A DNA stretch of 64,000 nt from JBGAQP01 sp044220635. GTDB lineage: Bacteria; Pseudomonadota; Gammaproteobacteria; Burkholderiales; Usitatibacteraceae. Below, in pieces: positions 26,183 to 36,437 of the stretch. How positions within the stretch are numbered: the stretch's first letter is position 1; every line of letters starts with the position of its first letter. The position numbers were made by a program, and so were the translations under genes. The DNA lies in NCBI GenBank assembly GCA_044220635.1, contig JBGAQP010000001.1, forward strand, positions 1 to 64,000, written 5' to 3'. Below the pieces are notes generated by a model. The model was not told where the DNA came from and searched no databases. It saw only the letters and a list, made by a program, of their open reading frames with translations.

Positions 26183-27286
26183 ATGTTGAAGATAAAAGCC
26201 ACCAACGAAAAGCTTCTCGGGCCGCTTCAGCAGGTCACGGGCATCGTGGAGCGGCGCCACACGCTGCCGATCCTCTCCAACGTGCTCATCACCGCAGGGG
26301 GCGGAAGCGTGGACTTCCTGGCGACCGACCTCGAAGTCCAGATCACGGCGCGCGCGTCGCTCGACGGAGGCGCGGAGGGCTCCGTCACCGTCGGGGCCCG
26401 CAAGCTCTTCGACATCCTGCGCTCGCTCCCGGAGGACGCGGAGGTCTCCCTGGAAGCGAAGGAGAACCGCATGGTCGTCCGTGCGGGCAAGAGCCGCTTC
26501 AATCTCCAGACGCTCGCGGCGGCCGACTTCCCGAAGATGGTCGAGGCGAAGGAGTCTGCGCGAACGCTCACGCTGCCTCAGAAAGCGCTCAAGCAGGCCC
26601 TGGGGCTCGTCCAGTTCGCCATGGCCGTCCAGGACATCCGTTACTACCTGAACGGCGTTCTCTTCTCGGTCGACAAGGGGATGCTGCGCGTGGTGGCCAC
26701 CGACGGCCACCGGTTGTCCTTCGCGAGCCAGGCCCTCGAGGGCGACCACGGCAGCGTCGAGGCCATCCTGCCGCGCAAGACGGTGATCGAGCTGATCAAG
26801 CTGCTCTCCGACGGCGACGACCCGATCGCGATCGCGATCGGGTCCAACCAGGTGCGCTTCGCCTTCGGCGGGATCGAGATCGTCTCGAAGATCGTCGAGG
26901 GCAAGTTCCCCGACTACCAGAAGGTGATCCCGACCACGCACAAGAACCAGGTGACAATCGAGCGGACGACGCTCGCACAATCGCTCAACCGCGCGGCAAT
27001 CCTCTCCAACGAGAAGATCCGCGGCGTGCGGCTCGTGTTCACCAAGAACGCGCTCTCGATCATCTGCACGAACAACGAGCAGGAGGAGGCCGAGGAAGGC
27101 CTCGCCATCGACTACGACGGCGATCCGCTCGACATCGGCTTCAACATCTCGTACCTCCTCGACGTCCTCAATCACATCGATGCCGAGAAGGTCTCCGTCA
27201 CCATGGGCGACTCGAACTCGAGCGCCCTCGTCCAGATACCCGGCCGCGACGACTTCAAGTACGTCGTGATGCCGATGCGCATCTGA
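26183..27286 (+). CDS. dnaN: DNA polymerase III beta sliding clamp
   Basis: 367 aa, three repeated clamp domains; two copies make the ring that holds polymerase III on DNA. Recognisable parts are VVERRHTLPILSNVL-like IVERRHTLPILSNVLI near the start, ATDGHRLSFA in the middle and the hydrophobic pocket end YVVMPMRI. Co-directional with dnaA and gyrB. Confidence 0.97.
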   Translation: MLKIKATNEKLLGPLQQVTGIVERRHTLPILSNVLITAGGGSVDFLATDLEVQITARASLDGGAEGSVTVGARKLFDILRSLPEDAEVSLEAKENRMVVRAGKSRFNLQTLAAADFPKMVEAKESARTLTLPQKALKQALGLVQFAMAVQDIRYYLNGVLFSVDKGMLRVVATDGHRLSFASQALEGDHGSVEAILPRKTVIELIKLLSDGDDPIAIAIGSNQVRFAFGGIEIVSKIVEGKFPDYQKVIPTTHKNQVTIERTTLAQSLNRAAILSNEKIRGVRLVFTKNALSIICTNNEQEEAEEGLAIDYDGDPLDIGFNISYLLDVLNHIDAEKVSVTMGDSNSSALVQIPGRDDFKYVVMPMRI

Positions 27287-27338
27287 GGCGTCCCGCGCGC
27301 GGGATGCTGCGAACCGAAGGCAACGCAACAGGAACTCA

Positions 27339-29768
27339 ATGGCGATCCAGGAAGACCACCCGGGCAACGGGCGAAGCGAACACGACTACGACTCCACCAG
27401 CATCAAGATCCTGAAGGGCCTCGAGGCGGTCCGCAAGCGCCCGGGGATGTACATCGGCGACACCTCCGACGGCACGGGCCTGCACCACATGGTCTTCGAG
27501 GTGGTGGACAACGCCATCGACGAGGCCCTCGCGGGACACTGCGACGACATCAAGGTCGTCATCCATACCGACAGCTCGATTTCCGTCGTCGACAACGGCC
27601 GCGGCATCCCCACCGACATCAAGGAGGACGACGAACTCAAGCGCTCCGCCGCCGAGATCGTGATGACGGAACTGCACGCGGGCGGCAAGTTCGACCAGAA
27701 CTCCTACAAGGTTTCGGGCGGGCTGCACGGAGTCGGCGTCTCGGTCGTGAACGCGCTTTCCGAGTGGCTCAAGCTGCGGATCTGGCGCGACGGCCGGACG
27801 CATTACATGGAATTCCGCCACGGCGAGGCCGTCGACCCGCTCAAGGTGATCGGCACCACGGACCGCCGCGGCACCGAGGTGCATTTCCTCGCCTCAAAGG
27901 AGACCTTCAGCAACATCGAATTCCACTACGAGATCCTCGCCAAGCGCCTGCGCGAGCTCTCGTTCCTGAACAACGGGGTCAAGATCGAGCTCATCGACCA
28001 GCGCACCGGAAAGAGCGAGAACTTCGCCCATTCGGGCGGCGTGAAGGGCTTCGTCGAGTACATGAACCGCGCGAAGACGGTCCTGCACAACACGATCTTC
28101 CACTCGATCGGGGAAAAGGACGGCATGACCGTCGAGGTGGCGATGCAGTGGAACGACTCGTACGCCGAGTCCGTCCAGTGCTTCACCAACAACATTCCGC
28201 AGCGCGACGGCGGCACGCACCTCACCGGCCTTCGCACGGCGATGACGCGCACGATCAACAACTACATCGAGAAGGAGGAGATCGCCAAGAAGGCGAAGGT
28301 CGAGACCACCGGCGACGACATGCGCGAGGGCCTCACCTGCGTCCTGTCGGTCAAGGTGCCCGAGCCGAAGTTCTCCTCCCAGACGAAGGACAAGCTGGTG
28401 TCCTCCGAGGTCGGTCCCGTGGTGCAGGAGATCGTCGGGCAGAAGCTCGCCGAGTATCTCCTCGAGAAGCCCACCGATGCGAAGATCATCTGCACGAAGA
28501 TCGTCGAGGCCGCGCGCGCGCGCGAGGCGGCGCGCAAGGCCCGGGAGCTCACGCGGCGCAAGGGCGTGCTCGATGGCATCGGCTTGCCGGGCAAGCTCGC
28601 CGACTGCCAGGAGCGCGACCCCGCCCAATGCGAGCTCTACCTGGTGGAGGGCGACTCCGCCGGCGGCTCCGCAAAGCAGGGCCGCGACCGCAAGTTCCAG
28701 GCGATCCTTCCGCTCAAGGGCAAGATCCTCAACGTGGAGCGTGCGCGCTTCGACAAGATGCTCTCTTCGCAGGAGGTGGGCACGCTCATCACGGCGCTGG
28801 GAACGGGCATCGGCAAGGACGAGTTCAATGTCGAGAAGCTGCGCTACCACCGCATCATCATCATGACGGACGCGGACGTCGACGGTGCGCACATCCGCAC
28901 GCTGCTGCTCACGTTCTTCTACCGGCAGATGCCCGCGCTCGTCGAGAACGGGCACATCTACATCGCGCAGCCCCCGCTCTACAAGGTGAAGAGCGGCAAG
29001 GAGGAGCGTTACCTGAAGGACGAGCACGAGCTCAAGCAGTACCAGTTGCGGCGGGCGCTGAACGGCGCCGCGCTGCAGCCGGGCGAGGGTGGCGCGCCGC
29101 TCGCCGGCGAGGCGCTGGAGAACATCGCCTCGGAGTACATCACGACGGAAGCGGTGATCGAGCGCCTGGCCGCCGCCATGGACGCAGGGGTCCTGCGCGC
29201 GTTGCTCGAGATCCCCCGGATCGTCCTCGATTCCAAGGACGGCGCCACGCAGGCCTCGAAGGCGCTCTACGCGGTGCTCGCCCCGAACGCCCCCAAGGCG
29301 CACATCGAGCGCGACCCGACCTCCGACGGCTGGAGGCTGCGCCTCGAGAAGATGGTCCACGGCAACAAGGTGGAGACCGTGATCGATCCGGCGTTCGTCG
29401 ACGGCGGCGATTACGCGCAGATCGTGAAGATGGGGCAGATGCTCGCGGGACTCATCCGCGAGGGGGCGGCAGTGCGTCGCGGGGAAGCCTCCCGGGGCGT
29501 GCGCGGCTTCAAGGAAGCGCTCGACTGGCTCTTCACCGAGGCCCGCGGGGGCATGTCGATCCAGCGCTACAAGGGGCTGGGCGAGATGAACCCGACGCAG
29601 CTCTGGGAAACCACCATGGACCCCGGAAAGCGCATCCTCCTGAAGGTCCAGATCGAGGACGCGATCAGCGCCGACGAGATCTTCTCGACCCTCATGGGCG
29701 ACGAGGTCGAGCCGCGCCGGCAGTTCATCGAGACCAACGCCCTCGGGGTGACGAACCTCGACATCTGA
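27339..29768 (+). CDS. gyrB: DNA gyrase subunit B
   Basis: 809 aa. GHKL ATPase domain with RKRPGMYIGDT, EVVDNAIDEALAGH and GGLHGVGVSVVNAL; TOPRIM metal site EGDSAGGSAKQGRDR and the IMTDADVDGAHIRTL aspartates; C-terminal tail QRYKGLGEMNPTQLWETTMDP. It contains the gyrase-type insertion between TOPRIM and tail seen in Gram-negative GyrB. With GyrA (not in the window) it introduces negative supercoils. Begins 52 bp after dnaN; the gap holds a 14-bp palindrome TCCCGCGCGCGGGA at 27291. Confidence 0.97.
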   Translation: MAIQEDHPGNGRSEHDYDSTSIKILKGLEAVRKRPGMYIGDTSDGTGLHHMVFEVVDNAIDEALAGHCDDIKVVIHTDSSISVVDNGRGIPTDIKEDDELKRSAAEIVMTELHAGGKFDQNSYKVSGGLHGVGVSVVNALSEWLKLRIWRDGRTHYMEFRHGEAVDPLKVIGTTDRRGTEVHFLASKETFSNIEFHYEILAKRLRELSFLNNGVKIELIDQRTGKSENFAHSGGVKGFVEYMNRAKTVLHNTIFHSIGEKDGMTVEVAMQWNDSYAESVQCFTNNIPQRDGGTHLTGLRTAMTRTINNYIEKEEIAKKAKVETTGDDMREGLTCVLSVKVPEPKFSSQTKDKLVSSEVGPVVQEIVGQKLAEYLLEKPTDAKIICTKIVEAARAREAARKARELTRRKGVLDGIGLPGKLADCQERDPAQCELYLVEGDSAGGSAKQGRDRKFQAILPLKGKILNVERARFDKMLSSQEVGTLITALGTGIGKDEFNVEKLRYHRIIIMTDADVDGAHIRTLLLTFFYRQMPALVENGHIYIAQPPLYKVKSGKEERYLKDEHELKQYQLRRALNGAALQPGEGGAPLAGEALENIASEYITTEAVIERLAAAMDAGVLRALLEIPRIVLDSKDGATQASKALYAVLAPNAPKAHIERDPTSDGWRLRLEKMVHGNKVETVIDPAFVDGGDYAQIVKMGQMLAGLIREGAAVRRGEASRGVRGFKEALDWLFTEARGGMSIQRYKGLGEMNPTQLWETTMDPGKRILLKVQIEDAISADEIFSTLMGDEVEPRRQFIETNALGVTNLDI

Positions 29769-29795
29769 GCGCGGCGGGCCAGGCGCCGCGCGCCG

Positions 29796-32285
29796 CTAGG
29801 CGGCTTTCTTCAGGCGGGAACGGCTCCCCGCCTTGCCCTTCTTCGCCTTCGCCGCGAGCAGCTCGAGGGCTTCCTCGAGCGTGATGGTGCCGATCGCGTC
29901 CTTGTCGGGAAGGGTGGCATTCACCTTCCCGTGCTTCACGTAGGGACCGTACTTGCCCGCGTAGAGCGAAACGCTCTGGCCGTCCACCGGGTGCTTGCCG
30001 AGGACCTTGAGGGCTCCGCGCCCGCCCGCCGCCTTGGGCTCCTTCAGCAGCGCGACGGCGCGATCGAGCGCGATGTCGAAGACGTTCTCGTCCTTGGGCA
30101 CGGACTTGAAGTGGCCGTCGTGGCTCACGTAGGGGCCGTAGCGGCCGATGGCCGCGTGGACCTTCTTGCCGGTCTCGGGATGGGCGCCCAGGTCGCGCGG
30201 CAGCGCGAGGAGCTTGAGCGCGATCTCGAGGTTCACGGCGTCGGGAGCGATGTTCTTCGGGATCGAGACGCGTTTGGGCTTCTTTTCGCCTTCCATCTCC
30301 CCGAGCTGCAGGTAGGGCCCGAACGGCCCGTGCAGGAGCTGGATGAGCTTGTGCGTCTTCGGGTCGGTGCCGATCTCGCGTTTGGCCGGGGCCTCGGCGC
30401 CGTCGCCCGCCCCGTCGAGGTTGCGGGTGTAGTCGCACTCCGGGTAGCCCGCGCAGCCGATGAAGCGCCCGCGCCGTCCGAGGCGGATCGCGAGCTTGTG
30501 CTTGCCGCACTTCGGGCAGGTCTCGTCGAGCTGCTCCTGCGTCACGTCCTTTCGGGAGACCGATTCCTTCTCCCCGACCTGGGCGGAGAAGTCCTTCCAG
30601 AACTTCTCGAGGACCGGCACCCAGTCCTCCTTGCCGTTCGAGATGTCGTCGAGCTCGTCCTCGAGCTTCGCGGTGAACTCGTAGTCCACCCAGTGCGCGA
30701 AGTGCTCGGTGAGGAACTTGTTGACGACGCGGCCGACATCCGTGGGGACGAAGCGCTTCTTGTCCAGGATCACGTATTCGCGCGCCTGGAGCGTGGAGAT
30801 GATGGAGGCGTAGGTCGAGGGACGCCCGATGCCGTACTGCTCGAGCGCCTTGACGAGGCTCGCCTCGGAGAAGCGCGGCGGCGGCTGCGTGAAGTGCTGC
30901 TCGCCGTAGAGCTTGTCGATCGCGACGGACTCGCCTTTCTCGAAGGCGGGCAGGCGGCGGTCCTCCTCCTCGACGGCGTCGTCGTCGTCCTCGTGGTAGA
31001 GGGCGAAGAAGCCGGGGAAGACCATCGTCTGGCCCGTGGCGCGGAACACGTTGCCCGCGCCGCCCACGGTGAAGTCGACGGCCACGGTGTCCAGCTTCGC
31101 CGGGGTCATCTGCGAGGCGAGCGCGCGCTTCCAGATCATCTCGTAGAGCTTGCGCTGCTCGTCGGAGAGGAAGGGCGCGACCGACTCGGGAGTGCGCGCG
31201 ATCGAGGTGGGCCGGATCGCCTCGTGGGCTTCCTGGGCGTTCTTGGCGCTGCTCTTGTACTGGACGGCATGGGCCGGCAGGTAGTCGGAACCGAAGTTCC
31301 TCGTGATGTAGCCGCGCATGTCGGCGAGCGCCTCCTTGGAGAGGGTCACGGAGTCGGTGCGCATGTAGGTGATGAGGCCCGTGACCGCCTTGCCGAGGGA
31401 GACGCCCTCGTACAGGCTCTGGGCGACCTTCATGGCGCGGTCCGTGGAAAAGCCGAGCTTGCGCACTGCCTCCTGCTGCAGGGTCGAGGTCGTGAAGGGC
31501 GGCGACGGCGAGCGCAGCTTCCTCTTCTTCTCGATTTCCTTGACCTTCGCCGTCCCCTTGCCCTGGGACGAGAGGAAGGCGACGAGTTCGTCGTGCGCGG
31601 CGGCCGAGCCGACGGCGAACTGGTCGAGCTTCTCGCCCTTGAAGTGCGTGAGCTTCGCGGTGAACGGCGCCTTCGCCTTGTGCGCGTCGAAGTGGATGGA
31701 CCAGTACTCGCGCGTCTTGAAGTTCTCGATCTCGATCTCGCGCTCGACGATCAGCCGGAGCGCCGGGCTCTGCACGCGACCCGCGGAGAGCCCGCGGCGG
31801 ATCTTCTTCCACAGCAGCGGCGAAAGGTTGAAGCCGACGAGATAATCGAGGGCGCGCCGCGCCTGCTGCGCGTTGACGAGCTCCATCGAGATCTGGCGCG
31901 GGTTGGCGACGGCCTCCTTCACCGCGCCCTCGGTGATCTCGTAGAAGACGACGCGCTTCACCTTCTTGGCCGTCACCGCCTTCTTCGCCTTCAGGATCTC
32001 GGAGAGGTGCCAGGCGATCGCCTCGCCCTCGCGGTCCGGGTCGGTCGCGAGGAGCACGATGTCGGCGTCCTTCACGGCTTTCGCGATCGCGTCCACGTGA
32101 CGGGCGTTGCGCTCGATGATCTCGTACTTCATGCGGAATCCGTCGTCGGGGTCGACGGCGCCCGACTTGGGCACGAGATCGCGCACGTGGCCGTAGGAGG
32201 CGAGGATCTCGTAGTCCTTGCCGAGGTATTTCTTGAGGGTCTTCGCCTTCGAGGGCGACTCGACGATGAGCAGGTGCGATGTCAT
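29796..32285 (-). CDS. topA: DNA topoisomerase I
   Basis: 829 aa. TOPRIM domain at the N-terminus (LLIVESPSKAKTLKKYLG, then ATDPDREGEAIAWHL), the nucleophilic Tyr307 in TYMRTDSV, and C-terminal zinc-binding modules: one clear four-cysteine finger (CPKCGKHK and GCAGYPECDYTRNL) followed by three Gly-Pro-Tyr repeats (FGPYLQLG, YGPYVSHDG, YGPYVKHGK). The very C-terminus is Lys/Arg rich. It relaxes negative supercoils. It converges on gyrB, its functional opposite. Confidence 0.97.
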   Translation of the reverse strand: MTSHLLIVESPSKAKTLKKYLGKDYEILASYGHVRDLVPKSGAVDPDDGFRMKYEIIERNARHVDAIAKAVKDADIVLLATDPDREGEAIAWHLSEILKAKKAVTAKKVKRVVFYEITEGAVKEAVANPRQISMELVNAQQARRALDYLVGFNLSPLLWKKIRRGLSAGRVQSPALRLIVEREIEIENFKTREYWSIHFDAHKAKAPFTAKLTHFKGEKLDQFAVGSAAAHDELVAFLSSQGKGTAKVKEIEKKRKLRSPSPPFTTSTLQQEAVRKLGFSTDRAMKVAQSLYEGVSLGKAVTGLITYMRTDSVTLSKEALADMRGYITRNFGSDYLPAHAVQYKSSAKNAQEAHEAIRPTSIARTPESVAPFLSDEQRKLYEMIWKRALASQMTPAKLDTVAVDFTVGGAGNVFRATGQTMVFPGFFALYHEDDDDAVEEEDRRLPAFEKGESVAIDKLYGEQHFTQPPPRFSEASLVKALEQYGIGRPSTYASIISTLQAREYVILDKKRFVPTDVGRVVNKFLTEHFAHWVDYEFTAKLEDELDDISNGKEDWVPVLEKFWKDFSAQVGEKESVSRKDVTQEQLDETCPKCGKHKLAIRLGRRGRFIGCAGYPECDYTRNLDGAGDGAEAPAKREIGTDPKTHKLIQLLHGPFGPYLQLGEMEGEKKPKRVSIPKNIAPDAVNLEIALKLLALPRDLGAHPETGKKVHAAIGRYGPYVSHDGHFKSVPKDENVFDIALDRAVALLKEPKAAGGRGALKVLGKHPVDGQSVSLYAGKYGPYVKHGKVNATLPDKDAIGTITLEEALELLAAKAKKGKAGSRSRLKKAA

Positions 32286-32352
32286 GGCGTTGGCATGGTA
32301 TCCGTTTTCATTCTATAACGCGGCCCGAGCCGGGGCGGCCGTCCACGGGACA

Positions 32353-33450
32353 TCACGGCTCGGGCGCGAGCCTCTGGAAGCGGCCTCCGGGAAGCGAGGC
32401 GACGCGCCCCTCGACCTCGAGCTCGGCGAGGCGTGCCGCGACGGCCGGGGCCGCGCGGCCGGTGAGTTGCGCGAGCGCGTCGATCGAAACGGGCGCGTGG
32501 CCCATCGCCTCGAGCAGAGGATCCTCGCCGCCGGCCGGGCCGGTGGGCGCTCGCGGGCGCGGGGCGGCGAGGCCGAGCTCCTCGAGCACGTCGGCCGCGT
32601 TCTCGACGAGCTTCGCGCCCTGCTTGATGAGGGCGTGGCAGCCTTTCGAGACGGGCGAATGGATCGAGCCCGGGATCGCGAAGACATCGCGCCCCTGCTC
32701 GAGCGCGAGCCGCGCGGTGACGAGCGAACCGCTCGCGAGGGCGGCCTCGACGACGAGGACGCCACGCGAGAGCCCGCTGATGATGCGGTTGCGTCGCGGG
32801 AAGTGCGACGCGGCCGGAGGCGAGCCGAGGGGAAATTCCGAGACGAGGGTGCCGCGGGCGGCGAGGTCGTGGGCGAGGTCGCGGTTGCGGGCCGGGTACA
32901 CGCGGTCGGCGCCGGTGCCGAGGATCGCGACGCTCGATCCGCGTCCGGCGAGTCCGCCGCGGTGGGCAGCCGCGTCGATGCCGAGCGCGAGACCGCTCAC
33001 GATGGCGAGTCCCGCGGTGGAGAGCTCGCGGGCGAAGGCCTCCGCGTCGCGAGAGCCCTGCGCGGTCGCGTTGCGGCTGCCCACGATGGCGAACGCCGGC
33101 GCGTTCAACAGGTCGATCCGGCCGGCGACGTAGAGGACGGTGGGCGGATCGTGGGTGTCGAGGAGCGCCTTCGGGTAGGCCGCGTCTCCGAGCGCGACGA
33201 GGTGATGCCCGGGGGCCTCGAGCCAGGCGAGCGCGCAGAGCAGCGCGGCTTCGTCGGCGCCCCGGGCGAGGGTCGCGGCCAGCGCGGGCCCGGCGATCGG
33301 CTCGACGCTCGCAGGCGAAGCGCAGAGGACCGCGCCCGGCGACCCGAAGGCGCCGAGGAGCCTGCGGGTGACGTCTCCGGACAGTCCCGGGACGAGCGAC
33401 AGGCGCAGCCAGTCTTGGGCATCGTCGCGGGATGCGGGATCGAGGGACAC
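32353..33450 (-). CDS. dprA: DNA processing protein DprA (Smf)
   Basis: 365 aa from GTG 33450, chosen because GGAG lies eight bases upstream; TTG 33468 is possible. A Rossmann fold carries VGSRNATAQGS and GLALGIDAAAHRGGL, then the ssDNA-binding part with FPRRNRIISGLSRGVLVVEAA and FAIPGSIHSPVSKGCHALI. A C-terminal winged-helix segment (about 300-360) is present. DprA loads RecA on incoming single-stranded DNA during transformation. With the pil genes in this window, natural competence is plausible but unproved. Confidence 0.95.
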   Translation of the reverse strand: MSLDPASRDDAQDWLRLSLVPGLSGDVTRRLLGAFGSPGAVLCASPASVEPIAGPALAATLARGADEAALLCALAWLEAPGHHLVALGDAAYPKALLDTHDPPTVLYVAGRIDLLNAPAFAIVGSRNATAQGSRDAEAFARELSTAGLAIVSGLALGIDAAAHRGGLAGRGSSVAILGTGADRVYPARNRDLAHDLAARGTLVSEFPLGSPPAASHFPRRNRIISGLSRGVLVVEAALASGSLVTARLALEQGRDVFAIPGSIHSPVSKGCHALIKQGAKLVENAADVLEELGLAAPRPRAPTGPAGGEDPLLEAMGHAPVSIDALAQLTGRAAPAVAARLAELEVEGRVASLPGGRFQRLAPEP

Positions 33451-33535
33451 GGGAACTCCGGGACGCAAGGCGGGCAGGGAGGATGCCCGATAAACGCCGG
33501 ACGGTCACGCCGGGCTGACGGCGCCCCGGAACGAA

Positions 33536-33557
33536 AATGGGGGCCGCGGCCCCCATT
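33536..33557. terminator. 22-bp perfect palindrome, terminator between the LysM gene and dprA
   Basis: Every base of 33536-33557 is part of one perfect palindrome with GGGGGCCGCGGCCCCC in the middle. On the minus strand it is followed by TTCG, a poor T run. It lies 21 bp after the LysM gene stop and should end that transcript or shield its 3' end. Confidence 0.6.
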
Positions 33558-33578
33558 CCCGGAACGCGGGGAAGTCGC

Positions 33579-34793
33579 TCAGGGCGTCTGGACGACGTCG
33601 CCGACGTAGATCGGGCGCGAAGCCTTCATCACCATGGCGTAGGACATCTTCTCGAACACGCGGAAGACGAAGACCAGACCGTTGCGCTCGTCGGGGAGCG
33701 TGATCTCCGGCGCTCCCGAAAGGACTGCGCCGCCCTTGTCGTCGCCGGATGTGCGCGCGGCCGTGACCGCCGGATTCTCGGGGACGACGGGAATGGGCGT
33801 GCCGAACGACAGGCCCTTGATGCCGAAGAAGTCCGTCGAGACGCCCTCGGGGCCGAGGGTGCGGCCCTTGTGGTAGCTCGCGAGCACGTGCCCGACCTCG
33901 ACGCCGTCGCGCGAGCCGCGGTTGATCGTGATGATCTGGTACTGGCCGAGTTCCGACACGCCGCCATCGACCGACATGATTGAACCCTTGATCGGCTTGT
34001 CCGGGGCCCGGGGCACGTAGCTGGAATAGCTCGTCTCGCGGGCGGGCATCAGCTTGTCGCCGCGATTGATCTCCTGGCGCGCCTTCGTGATCTCGAGGGT
34101 CGTCGGGTTGCCGAAGCGGCGCACCCGGGCATCGCCCAGGTAGTGGGCCTCGTATCCCAGGATCTCGCCCGTATCGGGATCGGTGAGCGCGCTGCCCGGC
34201 CGGAAGACTTGCCAGTTCACGCCGGAGGAGGCGCCGATGCGATCGGCGTACGCCAGGTTGCCCGCGCCGACGACCACGCGGCTTTCCTCCGTGGCGACGA
34301 TGGAGGGCGAACCCTCGAGGCCGGCAACCTCGACCACGACCGGTTGGGAGAGGAACGGGCCGATCGCACTGCCCGGGATCGTGGGAATGGCCGTGCTCAG
34401 GGTTTCGGTGCGGATGCGGGGCTGCAGCCGGACCACGTTGCCCGCCGCGACGTCCGCGCCGCCACCGAAGCCACCGGCGCCCCCCGGGACGAGCGAAAGC
34501 TCGGGATAGGCCCCGGAACGGTCGAGTTTGATGATGTCCCCGGGGTAGATCCAGTGCGGATCCTTGATCTGGTCGCGGTTCATTTGCCAGATCAGGGGCC
34601 ACTTCCAGGGCTCCTTGAGGAACTTGCCCGCGATGCCCCAGAGGGTGTCGCCCTTGACGACCGTGTATTCCGAGGGCGCGTCACCCTGCAGATCGGTCAT
34701 TTTCGCCTTCGATTCGGGGCTTTGCTGGGCGATCGCCCCACCCGGAACCAAACTGGCCAAGGCGACGACTAAAGCTATAATTGTCTTTCGCAT
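33579..34793 (-). CDS. LysM peptidoglycan-binding secreted protein
   Basis: 404 aa from ATG 34793 (GTG 34805 is possible). Signal peptide (ALVVALASLVPGGAIAQ), then one LysM domain (about 42-92: YTVVKGDTLWGIAGKFL to IYPGDIIKL) that binds glycan strands. The following 300 residues are not catalytic in any way I can recognise; the pattern matches a proteobacterial family always encoded next to dprA and def. It is probably a periplasmic cell-wall-associated protein. Divergent from def. Confidence 0.9.
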   Translation of the reverse strand: MRKTIIALVVALASLVPGGAIAQQSPESKAKMTDLQGDAPSEYTVVKGDTLWGIAGKFLKEPWKWPLIWQMNRDQIKDPHWIYPGDIIKLDRSGAYPELSLVPGGAGGFGGGADVAAGNVVRLQPRIRTETLSTAIPTIPGSAIGPFLSQPVVVEVAGLEGSPSIVATEESRVVVGAGNLAYADRIGASSGVNWQVFRPGSALTDPDTGEILGYEAHYLGDARVRRFGNPTTLEITKARQEINRGDKLMPARETSYSSYVPRAPDKPIKGSIMSVDGGVSELGQYQIITINRGSRDGVEVGHVLASYHKGRTLGPEGVSTDFFGIKGLSFGTPIPVVPENPAVTAARTSGDDKGGAVLSGAPEITLPDERNGLVFVFRVFEKMSYAMVMKASRPIYVGDVVQTP

Positions 34794-34909
34794 GGCGGTT
34801 CTCACTTGTGGATGTGGACCACGGGACCCATGTTGGGAAAAGGGTTACGCGCCCTTTTTCATGTAGTTCGCTAGATTCTGCACATAATTTGTTCAATTAG
34901 CAAGCTTTT

Positions 34910-35413
34910 ATGGCCATTCTCGAGATCCTGCAATACCCCGATCCGCGCCTTCACGTCCCCGCCCAGCGTGTGGAGAAGATCGACGAAGCGACGCGCAGGC
35001 TGGTCGACGACATGGCCGCGACGATGTATGCCGCCCCGGGTGTCGGGCTCGCTGCCACCCAGGTGAACGTCCACAAGCAGATCATCGTGATCGACGTGAG
35101 CGAGGATCGCAGCGACCTGCGCGTGTTCATCAACCCCGAGATCACGCGGCGCGAGGGCATGGCCCTCAACCAGGAGGGTTGCCTCTCGGTTCCGGGCATC
35201 TACGACAACGTGGAACGCGCCGAGAGCGTCACGGTGACCGCGCTCGACCGCAGCGGCGCGCGGTTCACGCTCAATGCCTCGGGCCTGCTCGCCACCTGCA
35301 TCCAGCACGAAGTCGACCATCTCCAGGGCAAGGTCTTCGTGGAGCATCTCTCGGAGCTCAAGCAGAACCGCATCCGCGCGAAGCTGAAGAAGCGCCAGCG
35401 CAAGGCCGCCTGA
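34910..35413 (+). CDS. def: Peptide deformylase
   Basis: 167 aa. The three family motifs are intact: GVGLAATQ, EGCLSVPG (Cys metal ligand) and QHEVDHLQG (two His ligands and the catalytic Glu). It removes the formyl group from new proteins, using Fe2+. No good SD precedes ATG 34910; a -10-like CATAAT is at about 34883. Followed closely by fmt, which adds the formyl group that Def removes. Confidence 0.97.
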   Translation: MAILEILQYPDPRLHVPAQRVEKIDEATRRLVDDMAATMYAAPGVGLAATQVNVHKQIIVIDVSEDRSDLRVFINPEITRREGMALNQEGCLSVPGIYDNVERAESVTVTALDRSGARFTLNASGLLATCIQHEVDHLQGKVFVEHLSELKQNRIRAKLKKRQRKAA

Positions 35414-35427
35414 GCGAGCGCGCCTTC

Positions 35428-36369
35428 TTGCGCGTCGCGTTCGCCGGCACCCCCCCCTTCGCGGCCCGGGCCCTCGAGGCGCTCTCGGGCGCCGGCCACA
35501 CGATCGTCCTCGTCCTCTCGCAGCCCGACCGGCCCTCGGGCCGCGGGCTCAAGCTCGCCGAGAGCGCCGTTTCGCGGGCCGCCCGGGAGCGAGGGTTCGA
35601 GCTGTTCAAGCCTCACAGCCTGAGGGCCGCCGAGGAGCAGGCCCGGATCCGCGAGGCGCGGCCCGAGGTCCTCGTGGCGGCGGCCTACGGCCTCATCCTG
35701 CCCCAGGCGGTGCTCGACATCCCGCCCCGCGGCTGCCTGAACATCCATGCCTCCCTTCTGCCGCGATGGCGCGGCGCGGCGCCCGTCCAGCGCGCGATCC
35801 TCGCGGGGGACGCGGAGACCGGCATCGGCATCATGCGCATGGAAGCGGGCCTCGACACGGGGCCCGTGCTCCTCGAGAAGCGCCTGGCGATCGGGCCGCG
35901 CGAAACCGCCGGGACCCTCACCGACCGCCTTGCGGAGCTCGGCGCCCGGGCGATCGTGGAGGCCCTCGCGGACCTCGACCGGCTCTCCCCGAGGGTCCAG
36001 GACGAGGCGGCGGCCTGCTATGCGCCCAAGATCGCGAAATCCGAGGCCCGGATCGACTGGCGGCGGTCCCCGGTCGAGATCGATCGCCAGGTGCGCGCGT
36101 TCAATCCCGCGCCCGGAGCCGAGACGATGCTGGCGGGCGCCAGCCTGAAGGTCTGGGAGGCCTTTCCCGTCGAAGGAAGTGGCTCTCCGGGCAGCGTCAT
36201 CGGAGCGCGCGATGGCTGCCCCGTGGTGGCTTGTGGCGAGGGCGCGCTCGCGCTCGCTGTAGTCCAGCGTGCCGGTGCCCGGCGACTTCCCGCCGCCGAA
36301 TTCGTCCGCGGCTGGCCCCTTCCGGAGGGCGCGACCCTGGGCGGCGGCGAGCCCCCGCCGGCGGCTTGA
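35428..36369 (+). CDS. fmt: Methionyl-tRNA formyltransferase
   Basis: 313 aa from TTG 35428, which gives RVAFAGTPPFAARALEAL at the N-terminus as in the family. The formyl-THF domain has NIHASLLPRWRGAAPVQRAI with the SLLP motif and MRMEAGLDTGPVL. The C-terminal OB-like domain (about 205-305) binds tRNA. It formylates initiator Met-tRNA. A CTG (35410) overlapping the def stop would add six residues and is an alternative start. Confidence 0.96.
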   Translation: MRVAFAGTPPFAARALEALSGAGHTIVLVLSQPDRPSGRGLKLAESAVSRAARERGFELFKPHSLRAAEEQARIREARPEVLVAAAYGLILPQAVLDIPPRGCLNIHASLLPRWRGAAPVQRAILAGDAETGIGIMRMEAGLDTGPVLLEKRLAIGPRETAGTLTDRLAELGARAIVEALADLDRLSPRVQDEAAACYAPKIAKSEARIDWRRSPVEIDRQVRAFNPAPGAETMLAGASLKVWEAFPVEGSGSPGSVIGARDGCPVVACGEGALALAVVQRAGARRLPAAEFVRGWPLPEGATLGGGEPPPAA

Positions 36370-36437
36370 ATTTCCCGCCGCAGGGGGCATCTAACCGGCT
36401 GCCGCAATGGCGCGGCGAATCTCTTGACGAAAAGACG